The notes under the pieces: model-generated
What the model was told of the DNA's origin: nothing
The model's database searches: none
Seen by the model: only the letters and a program-made list of their open reading frames with translations
DNA from: Pisolithus tinctorius
Lineage: Eukaryota; Basidiomycota; Agaricomycetes; Boletales; Pisolithaceae
DNA: 64,000 nt
Reading direction: 5' to 3'
Assembly: GCA_024663395.1 (NCBI GenBank)
Contig: JANFAH010000022.1
Span: 248,001-312,000, forward strand
Made by a program: the position numbers and the translations under genes
Shown: positions 44,101-53,060 of the stretch, piece after piece
How positions within the stretch are numbered: the stretch's first letter is position 1
How the letters are laid out: every line of letters begins with the position of its first letter

Positions 44101-44924
44101 TCCTCTACAAGGTTTATGGCGTGGTCATATGGTTGTGATGGAGGTAAAACTCCATTGGAGGGTTTTTCAAAAACTGAGGCAAAGTTTTTGTAGTCCTTGG
44201 GAAGGACAGCCTTTGGTTTCTTCTTATGTTCTTCTTGGGCTAGCTCAGTAGCTGTGGTGATTTTTCGAAGAAGACTATTATTGGGGTTGGTCTTCTTGGC
44301 TTCTTTGACGAGTTTCCCAACCGACATCATGAAGTGCACTCAGATGGTTTCGTCTTCTGGTTCTTCATAGTCCATGAATTTGTTTATCCCTTTCTTTTCG
44401 GCAGGGGACACAAGGTTCACGGTTGGTTCTTCGACGGCAACGGAAAAGATGTTGTGTCTCAACTCCTTTGATCTATCGGTTCTCTCGTTGATAGACAACA
44501 TGCCCATTCTCCAGTCTACAACTGGGTTGTTTTCTTGAAGCCAGGGGAGACCCAGAATGATGTTTTCCATTCCACAATTGATGACATGGAAAAAGGCCTG
44601 GTGGACGAGTCCTTCAACCTTAAAGTAGAGAGTGGCGGAAAACAGTATTCTTCCTTTTGAGTTTTGGGTTCCATTGGCGTTTTTGGCGAGGATGGGTTCA
44701 GCAAGGTGTTGAGTGGGGATTCGGTGCTTTCACACAAAACCCCAATCAATACAAGAGATTTCCGCTCCAGAGTCAACTAGAGCAGTAGTGTTGACGAATT
44801 TCAGGGTAGTTTCTGATGCATAAAGGGAGACAGGGATTTGCATAGTACGTTCTGGTGTAGACGTTACAAGTACAGGCACAACAGAAACTAAACTGTCCTT
44901 AGTTTGGGGAACATCTGGCGTCAA
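41122..44924 (-). pseudogene. Gypsy 2 Pol (protease to chromodomain), eight TGA stops
   Basis: One frame from 44924 down to the gypsy 1 junction. Protease ALVDSGAEISCID, retropepsin-to-RT linker, reverse transcriptase ([17 protein letters not shown]; active site YIDD), RNase H (AITTDVSKYATGG), integrase zinc domain (HDHPSAGHP ... CTICQQNK), integrase core (SCDLVTDLP, SDRGPQFAS, PQTDGETEHVNQ) and a chromodomain (VIKWKGYPSSENSW). Stops lie at the complements of 44730-44732, 44340-44342, 44016-44018, 43575-43577, 43332-43334, 41742-41744, 41694-41696 and 41649-41651. Every one is TGA, and Arg is the family residue at those I can judge (for example IARPL and LREGK). There are no TAA or TAG stops and no frameshifts, so decay is by C-to-T change at CGA. 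Confidence 0.92.
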
Positions 44925-44938
44925 CGCAGAGTTCCCAT

Positions 44939-45838
44939 TTAAAAATCCTTTCCAAGAGCTCTAGCGATGTTTACCAGAGCGATGGATGGACCAGCGACTT
45001 TTTCATCATCATCGCTTTCTTCTACTTCCACAATTTTGCAGATCTTTTTGACCTTTTTCTGGGGAGTCTTTCCCTTGTCAGGACATTCCCAAGAGAGGTG
45101 TCCTTTGTTTCCGCAGCCGAAACATCTTCCTTCTTTGATGTGACGGTCTCGTTCTTCTTTGGAGAGTCTCACTCCATCCACGTCCATAGCATTTGGATCT
45201 TTTTCTTCGGCAAAACTGTTCCTCGGGTGGAAAGTTTTCTTTTCTTTTCTTCCAGAGAATTCATTGACCTTTCTCCATTTGGCGTCAAACTTTTGTGCAT
45301 ATTCATACCACCCAGTTATCTTAGTGGGGGTGGTTTCCATCATGTGTATTCTGTTCACAATGAACAGTTTGAGTCCTTGGGAGAAGAACTCGATCAGGGC
45401 GACATCCTCTGTAATGGTGGAGTCGGCAGCGGCAGTTCAGAAATCAGTGATATATTGTTCAACTGATTCTTTCTGTTTCATGTTTCTCAATTTGGCAATT
45501 GCGGATCCAGCGGTATCAGGAGAGGTGAAAGAATTTTTGAAGTCCTTCACAAAATTGGCGAAGGTGCCGAAACTCGGGGGGTTCTTTTCCAGAGACGTTT
45601 TCTGGAAGGTGGCAGCCCATGAGCGGGCAACACCTTTCTTCATATACGACAGGGCATAGACTACCCTTTTCATGTCGGTGTCGTACAGTTCCTCGTTGAC
45701 CAAGAGGTAGGTTTGTACAGAGTACAGCCAGCTCATGGCATTCTTCTGGTCTCCATCAAAATCAGATGGAGCACCAATCTTCAGTTCAGTAGCTTTGGTG
45801 GCATTGCCAACCAGTGCTTTCGATGATGAGCCAGACAT
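44939..45838 (-). pseudogene. Gypsy 2 Gag, one TGA stop
   Basis: ATG at 45838 (MSGSSSKALVGNATKA) follows the truncated LTR. A capsid-type region (DGDQKNAMSWLYSVQTYL) leads to a TGA at the complement of 45437-45439, where Arg fits (ITDF-stop-TAAADS); the same frame then continues to a CCHC knuckle CFGCGNKGHLSWEC near 45110 and an acidic tail, ending with TAA at 44939-44941. The pol frame begins just after it in another phase. Confidence 0.88.
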
Positions 45839-45955
45839 CGTAATCTGTGGTGGGGGCGGGGGTGTAGGGAAGAGTGGTGGGGGACTCAGTTGGATGGGGG
45901 TACCAAGCGACGTGAGTGACTGGGAGAAAAGGTTCGAGAGAATTCCAGAGGTGAA

Positions 45956-46308
45956 ATTTGAGGCAATGCCAGTAAGAGTGGTCCTTGTGAGGGACACTGA
46001 GGGCGAAGTTCTGAGAATGCTGCATATAATTGAGCAGCTCAAGTCTGGGTTTCCAGGACTTGAGCCGGTGACCTAAATACTACAAGAGGAGGCCCATGAG
46101 GCGTCCTCATGTACCAGAGGTAACTACGCCATTGGTTGAACAATGACGACACATGTCCTGAGCATGTAACGAGCCAGTAACGCCAATGGTGGAAACAGAG
46201 AGCCGTCGGATCAGAGAGAAGATGGCTCTAAAAGGAAACTAAGTCCAACGGATCAAAAGTAAAGTAAACGTACAACAAAAGAGGAAAAGTTAGGGGTGAA
46301 ACATAACA
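45956..46308 (-). repeat. 5' LTR of gypsy 2, truncated
   Basis: 353 bp align to 32231-32583. The 99 bp nearest the internal region are missing, and unrelated or internal sequence follows directly, so the primer-binding site has been lost. Confidence 0.85.
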
Positions 46309-47074
46309 GATACCCTCCTTAACCTGAATCTTCACCTGTCTTCAAGCTGTTTGCCAGCGAAGATGAGGCGCTGCTGGTCTGGGGGAATGCTGTGCAGCAT
46401 GTCAGTGGGCAAACCTTTACCTTTATTTTGTCATCACAGAGTCTCGGGACTTGAAAAAAATTTGAAGTACTTGTTTTGATTACAAATCACTGGATTTGTA
46501 ATCACAACACTTTGAAAATTGTCGAAGTCCCACCAAGTACTGTACATGGACAGGTTGCAATGTCATCGACAATGACAGCCATGACAGGTGAGCACCCTCT
46601 GTTGCACAGACCCAACTAACACATTCACCCTCAGTGCTGTTGACATCCATGATGTCCACCCCCATCTCCAGCATCCATGCCAGCAAGTTTTTTTTTTGTC
46701 TGCAGCATCCTGACGACAACAGTAAGTTTTTTATTTTATTTTCTCTACCCCCACAACATCCTGTCAATGATAGCAGCAGTCACTGTCAATGGAGAACACC
46801 ATCCAGCCCCAACATCAACATGGAGTCCACCTCATTCATTTCCCCACCACGTCTCTCAATATTACACAGGTGCATACTACTCAATGATGCCTCCATGTTG
46901 ATGCCCTGAACATTTTGATGCACCCAGTGGTTCTGGATTTATTTTGCATTTTGTGTGAGCTCACCTATGAGGTCTTGTGTTCATATCTGATGTGTCCTTC
47001 AGGCATTGCTCTCACTTTTTGAGCCACAGATCTTTCTCACTGTACCCATCCTGTTGATGTTTTTTTTGCCCAGT
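46309..47074. other. Non-coding stretch right of gypsy 2, with a fold-back
   Basis: No gene is recognised. It includes the fold-back at 46448-46533 and short T-rich runs. Several short open frames are not credible as genes. Confidence 0.5.
46448..46533. repeat. 86-bp imperfect fold-back
   Basis: The arms begin GGGACTT (46448) and end AAGTCCC (46533); the centre is a perfect stem GATTACAAATC / GATTTGTAATC (46480-46490 and 46495-46505) around ACTG. The arms align imperfectly between these points. Confidence 0.75.
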
Positions 47075-47580
47075 TCCGTGCAGCCATCATCAAGATGTCT
47101 TGATTTCTGTGGCAAGGTCCACCCTCGAAGTCCTGTGATTGTATCTCATGTGTTTCCTCACCACTTCTCTCGCTTTTTGGATGGCTTGCTTTCCCGACTA
47201 GTCCGTCCCAAGGGATGCCTTGTTCATCCAATTCCATCCAGCGGTTGTCAAGATATCTTGATTTCTGTGGTAAGGTCCACCCTCGAAGTCCTGTGATCGT
47301 ATCTCGTGCGTCTCACCACCGCTTCTCTCGCTTTTCGGATGGCTTGCTCTCCCGACTAGTCCGTCTCGAGGGATGCATCGTTCATCTAATTCCATCCAGT
47401 GGTTGTTGAGATATCTCAATTTCTGTGGGAAGGTCCACCCTTGAAGTCTTGTGATCGTATCTTGTGTGTCTCACCACCATTTCTCTCACTTTTTGGGTGG
47501 ATTGCTCTCCTGACTGATCTGTCTCTAGGGATGCCTTGTTCATCCAATTCCGTCCAGCAGTTGTTGAGATATTCCCAAGT
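47075..47580 (+). repeat. 159-bp tandem repeat, about three copies
   Basis: Units share TTCYGTGG-AAGGTCCACCCT, TCTCACCACC and GGGATGC-TTCATC blocks; successive copies of TTTCTGTGG lie near 47103, 47262 and 47420. Each unit has a palindrome at its start: TCAAGATGTCTTGA, TCAAGATATCTTGA and TTGAGATATCTCAA. No protein is encoded consistently. Confidence 0.85.
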
Positions 47581-47805
47581 TTTGTAGCTGCTCTTTCTCA
47601 GCTTGTCAATAGGGCTACTCTCATTTAATCATTTTTGTGCTGCACTTTATCCTGAATACATTGATTTCTATTCCCTCCCTTTGAGCTGAACAAATGATGT
47701 TGATGAGAAGTTGGATAGTAGAAATAGTGGGGAAAATAGCATAAATAGTTGAAAGATAGTCAAAAGATAGTACAAAAAATAGTGTGGATAAGTAAATGCA
47801 CATAT

Positions 47806-47912
47806 TGTAGTCGTGCTTAGTCACAACATATGGGTAGCCTGCGTGCCAAATTACCATTACTGATATAGAACCCAACACAGGCCTGTCAAATTAATTAAGC
47901 TGTGACACATGA
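47806..47912 (+). repeat. Left terminal repeat of KDZ element B
   Basis: Colinear with 3856-3962, sharing CTTAGTCACAACATATGGG and the TTAATTAA block. Confidence 0.85.
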
Positions 47913-49810
47913 ACAGGCCTGAGGGCGCAGAGCGACAGTAACATATGAGCAGGCCCACGAGTCAGCTGTCACAACTTATGGAACGGGCCAACAGGGATAA
48001 GGATAGTGCAACATATAGGGGGGGCCTGCGAAGAGGGGAGATTACTGGTGAACTGTAAGAATATAGACAGGCCCGTTCATGGTACAGTGGGTGAAGAGAT
48101 AATACATGGGCAGGCCCATGCGCAAGGGTTTGAATGATGCCGCAACATAAGCGTGGGCCCATTTACTGTCTGGCAGATGGCATCGCAACAAATGGGCAGG
48201 CCCATCCATCATATCATGGAAATGCCCAATCATATGCCCGGGACCATCTATCATATAGCAGATGGAGTCGCGACAAATAGAGGGGTCCAAATATCATACC
48301 ATGGACGATGCCGCATCCGATAGATGGGCCCGTCCGTCGCATGGCAAATACTGTCAAAACAAATGGATGGGCCTGTCAACCATTTCATCAATAATGACTC
48401 AATGAATTAATGGGCCCGTCCATGGTGTGAATGGAAAGATCACAGCATAAACAAGGGCCTGTCTTTTGTATGATGGATTGCACCGCATCAGATGGACGGG
48501 CATGTCCAACGGCCCCCTCCGTTGGGGAGCGGGTAATGGTCACACCGCATGGATTGGCCAGCCAACGGTATGATTGCCCAGCTCAAAACATGAAAACGGG
48601 CCTGGCTGTCAGAACGCGGATCACATCGTATCATATGGACAGGTGGGTCGTGAATATCGCGGTTCAGGTCGCATCAAATGAACGGGCCCATCCTCCATTG
48701 TATAGCTGATGATGCATCACATGGGTGGGCCCATTGATGGTATGATCTGTAAGATCAAAAGATGCAGATGGGCCTGTCCTCCATTGTACAGCTAATGTCA
48801 CACTGCATGGATGGGCCCGTTAATTGTGTGATCTGGAAGATGGAAAGATAAAGGCAGGCCTGTCCACCCGAACGTGGATCACGGCATCGCACATTGACGG
48901 GCCCATGCAATATGTCATGGATGAGTCGCATCTAATCAAAGGGCCTGTTCCCCATTGCATAGCTAATGTCAAATTACGAGGACGGGCCCATCGATGGTAT
49001 CGTGTAGAAGATAAAAAGATGAAGACATGCAAAACCTCTATGGTATATCTACTGACGCATTGTATGGATGGGCCAAATGATGATATGATCAGCAAGATCA
49101 AGAGATGCAGCTGGGCCCGCCTGGAAGAACATGGATCATGCCGAGTCATATGGACGGGCCCGTCCACCATGCAGGGGTTCGCATTGCATCAAATGAATGG
49201 GCCCGTCCGCCACTACATAGCTAATGTCACATCAAATGGATGGGCCCATCAACTGTGTGCTCTGCGAGATCAAGAGATAAAGACGGGCCCATCCACCCGC
49301 AAGCAGATCATGCCATATCACATTGACGGGCCTGTCCAATGTGGCGTGGTCACCTTCATATCAAATCAAAAGGCCCGTCATCCATTAAATATACCGACAC
49401 ATGACATGGATGGGCCAAAGGATTGTAGATCATATGATAAAGAGGGGACCATCTGTCAAACACGGTTTATGGCACATCATGCGGACAGGTCCAACTGCCA
49501 TGCAGCTGTACACATTGCATGACATGAACAAGCATGTCTGTCAGAACATAGATGATGCCATATCATACAGACAGGCCAGTGCACCATATCCTAGCTAAAC
49601 ATGCGGACAGGCCCATCCATGGGCCCCTGCATCAAGCGTCATGATATAGACAGGCCCATCCGAAATGTCAGGGTTGAGGTCAAATCAAATGAACAGGCCT
49701 GCCCTCTATTGAATGGAAACTGTCGCAACAGAGGGTTGGGCCCATCGACAGGATGACTTGCAAGATCGCAACATGAAAACAGGCCCGTCCGGCCTACCAT
49801 GGCAGATGCT
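47913..49810 (+). repeat. Left subterminal array of KDZ element B
   Basis: Repeats about every 42-45 bp with a palindromic core. The intact form GACGGGCCCGTC is seen at 49153-49164, with close forms at 48725-49340 (GACGGGCCCATC, GACGGGCCTGTC, AATGGGCCCGTC). A hand count gives 19 CpG in 49141-49740, against 2 in the matching 600 bp of element A. Small open frames run through the array but follow its repeats and are not genes. Confidence 0.85.
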
Positions 49811-50506
49811 GCATCGCCAGTAAGGACACGACTACCATCTCGTGATCCTTGTCACATCATCTCAACTGTCCAGAATTTCGTCTGCTGGATCAAAAGTTAA
49901 AGATAGGGCATCCGATGGATTGTCAACCCGATCACAGCAAAGGGAGATCAATTGTCCCACAGAAACTGACATCGCAAATCAACGAAGGGCGGATCTGTCG
50001 CGTATGAATATGCACAATAAATGAGCAGGCAGGTTGATCGCATAAGCTGCCTGGTGATGAGAAAATGAGCATGCTGTCAGCATCGGGCAGATGATGTCAC
50101 ATGGCATGGAGGGAGCTGCCTGCCATATGATGTGCCAACTAATAAATACATTCCAACTAGTACTTTGCATTGAAAAACCATATATTCATGCCATTCTGAG
50201 TGATCATAGGCTGCATTGCTTACATTTCATCTGAGGGCGGGTCAAGTAAATGCAACTAAGGTCCAAATATTCTGAATCCTGTATTCAACGGCAAGCAAAT
50301 ATTTTACTATCAGTTCATAAATCTATTGTACCTCCTGTCCAATAGTAATGTGATGTTAGTTTAATGCGACGCAATCCTTCCGCCCTGGAGACATCAGGGC
50401 ATTCCAAGTTCATGATGATATTCCGTGGGAATGATACAGCAAACAACAAACACAAAGTACAAAAGCGGTACGCGAGCGTCGTGTTGGCATTGCTACCCGA
50501 AAATTA
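49811..50506 (+). promoter_or_regulatory. Leader region of the element B Zn2Cys6 gene
   Basis: No gene is seen. AACAACAAACACAAAGTAC near 50441-50459 is shared with the leader in element A. Confidence 0.5.
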
Positions 50507-52585
50507 ATGCAAACCGTCACCACTACCCAAAGCCACTTCACTCTCAACAACGCCATGAGCACCTACAACGCACACGTCAAACTCGAAAATGCTGCGAAGT
50601 CGATCTTGGAAATCATCAAAAGCCAAGTAAATGGCTTGAGGGATTTTGCGGATAAGCCGAGATTTGCAGCATGGAAGGCAGGTGTGAGAGCGGTCGCAGC
50701 GGTAGTGGTGAGTTGCTGCATAATCTCAGAGGCCATGTCTGATGGATGAAGGACTCCGTGCGTGAGATTGCTCGCGTCACTCAACAGATTCCGCTCACCC
50801 TCATTGCTGCCAAAAAATTTTGCAAATGGCATGAGAGGGTGGGTTACGAATGCGAGGGTCACCCGTTCCCAAAGTGGAGGCAAATCACCCACCCTGAGAA
50901 GGCTGACCTTGCTGGCCACCTATGGTTACAGAGCATCGAAGAACGCGTGCATTCAACATGCGTAGACACCTCCATGGCTCCCATTCCCCCAACCCCGAAA
51001 CCAAAATCTGCAAAACTGTCGAAGGCGGCAAGTCAAAAAGGAAAGGAAAAGGCTTCGGCAGCTGAGGTCGAGCAGATGACGCAGGTCGACGACTGCGATG
51101 GAGAGGGTAAAGGCATTGATAAGGATGTGGAGATGGTGGGCCATCGGATCGACGAGGGCTGTGCTCGTGGACTGTCTATCACGAATGAATGAGCCACATC
51201 TACCTCCCACCTGCCCAGTCACGAATCCCGAATGCCAAGGCCAAAGTTAATCAAGCAGGAGATGGTGGAGGAGGACGAAGAGGATGAGTTGGATGATGAT
51301 GAGGATCCGCATGTTGCCTTGGACACAGGCCAGCCCAGTATGTCGACCCATCTACAACCTCATTCGACAGCACCTGCCATCACGGCTCCGCTGAAATCCA
51401 TGCTGGGACGCGGACCCTGCGACACATGCATTCGCCGCAACGTTACTTGCACTCCAAGGACAAAGGGTTCGTGTGCACAATGCAAGCATTGCAAGATTCG
51501 CTGCTCGCAATCTGACCCGCGCCCTCCTAAAGGCAGTACTCCCAGGACTTCTTCAGGACAGAATCACTCTCACACACGTAGCAAGAAATGGTCTCGCAGC
51601 ACCACCACACCTAGCGATGACGAGCAACTCAACAAACCAGACTGTCCAGCAAAGAAACCTCGCCAAACACCAGCCATCACCCCCATCCCAAAGAGCTGCC
51701 CAGTGGTCTTGATACCTTGGGGAAGACCAGGTGCATTTCAGCTCCAGCATAAGACATGATTTCATGACATCTAAAACAGTGATATGTCTACCAGCAAGGC
51801 CTGCTCGGACCACCTCGCAAGTCTTGCCTGCCCAACCACAGCAACGCCTGCAACCCACTCGCACCGCCATGCCAGGCACTGGACCATCAAGAACACCTCA
51901 ATCGAGCATGATTACAGGTCAGCATGCGGTTTATGAATCGTAATGTAGTTCTGACATTTCTCACCCATAAATCGAACTAGCACATGAGCAGAATGCCGCC
52001 CCATCCACCCGCACTCCTCGGTCCACACCAACACCACAACTGCAACCACCAACATTATTCGAAGTCGACGTGCGCGATGAGCTCAACCAGCTCTTTTTCT
52101 TCTGCGAGTCCATCTCTGCGCAAATGGTGGAAGTCAAAAAGCAGCTGAACACCATGGACGGCCATCGACAGGCAGCCACGCCTGGGCTGGTCGAGGATCA
52201 GATGCGAAGCATGGCCGATGAGCTTGCCTGCGTTTCATCACGACAAGCATCCACCAACAGGAAGTTGGACTGTGCAATCCGCACAATTGAAGCCTTGTGC
52301 TTACAGGTGGTTGGCCACACCAAAGGACCTCCTGATGCTATTGAAAATTCAACCACAGCAATGACCGCACCGCCTCCACCTGATGAGGAGTCAATGGATG
52401 GAATGGAAGGGTTGGGTTCAAGTGCTAAGGGTCCGCTCAGCAGATCAGTTGGCAGCTTTGCAGTTGATGAGGTTGCGGGTGTTGTGGCGGAAAGGCAGGT
52501 GGCAGGCATTGAAGAGCACTTGCTAGATTTGGGTCCATGCAATGAGGACCTAATGGTGGACTGGGATGGAGGGCAAGAACAATGA
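50507..52585 (+). CDS. KDZ-element Zn2Cys6-cluster protein (element B copy)
   Basis: Exon 1 50507-50707, exon 2 from 50752 (GTGAGT donor; boundaries agree with element A), introns at about 51731-51778 and 51927-51990, last exon to 52585. Segments: LENAAKSILEIIK, FADKPRFAAWKAG, FCKWHERVGYECEGHPFPKW, a KGKEKA motif, acidic EEDEEDELDDDED, then the cluster CDTCIRRNVTC ... CAQCKHCKIRC (51418-51510), spacing C-X2-C-X6-C-X7-C-X2-C-X6-C with an extra Cys, a basic Ser/Thr-rich stretch, FEVDVRDELNQLFFF, and TPGLVEDQMRSMADELA. An in-frame TGA at 51190-51192 has an equivalent in element A and may be real, so the gene could be two neighbours or have an unseen intron. A nuclear DNA-binding role is inferred. 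Confidence 0.6.
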
Positions 52586-53060
52586 GAGGATTCAGCTGGA
52601 CACCCAACGATGCCTTCCACAATTGCAGTTGCTCCCCCACTGCACCCACAAACTGAATCGAACGTTGATCGGCCATCCACTGAGGAGCCACAACAGCATT
52701 AGACAGTAGGAAATTCAGTACAAGATGGGACTGATGAGGTGGATACACCATTTACTATCGAATGTGATGTACAGGGTGGGGTTATGACCGCTGTGGTTGT
52801 TGGGTCAATGCCAGAGTGCTTGCCAAGGATCCTACCGTCTTATATCAATTAGTTCTATTGTCCATCAGAAGATGCGGGTTTTGTCATGCAGTATCCTTAG
52901 AATGCATTTTTCTTAGTGGCTGAATATCAATTTTCAATTTGCTGCCTGTGATGGGAGGACAGATTGGTGACATCCGATGGGGATATGGCAACACCAATGT
53001 CAACTGAACATTTGCACACGGGCAGCGTAAGTACATTACATGGAGGACGCTGGTATATGG
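52586..53060. other. Gap between convergent genes of element B
   Basis: The frame downstream of 52585 stays open for a further 40 codons (PSTIAVAPPLHPQ), so the upstream stop might be decay. Nothing else is recognised. Confidence 0.4.

Larger units (their letters stand above)
32132..46308 (-). mobile_element. Chromovirus gypsy 2 (Ty3/gypsy), dead, split by gypsy 1
   Basis: Minus-strand element with LTR termini TGTTA...TAACA and a perfect 5-bp target duplication GATAC (32127-32131 and 46309-46313). The 3' LTR (32132-32583) is complete; the 5' LTR (45956-46308) lacks its last 99 bp, and no primer-binding site follows. Gag, protease, reverse transcriptase, RNase H, integrase and chromodomain are all recognisable. 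Gypsy 1 sits within its C-terminal coding region, so gypsy 2 is older. Nine in-frame stops are seen, all TGA. Confidence 0.92.

Noticed and set aside
41649..45439. Reassignment of TGA to Arg, since all stops in gypsy 2 sit at Arg positions
   Set aside because: Intact elements here end genes with TGA (gypsy 1 pol at 39171-39173, gypsy 3 gag at 62101-62103), stops are absent from young elements, and element B shows CGA where A has TGA.
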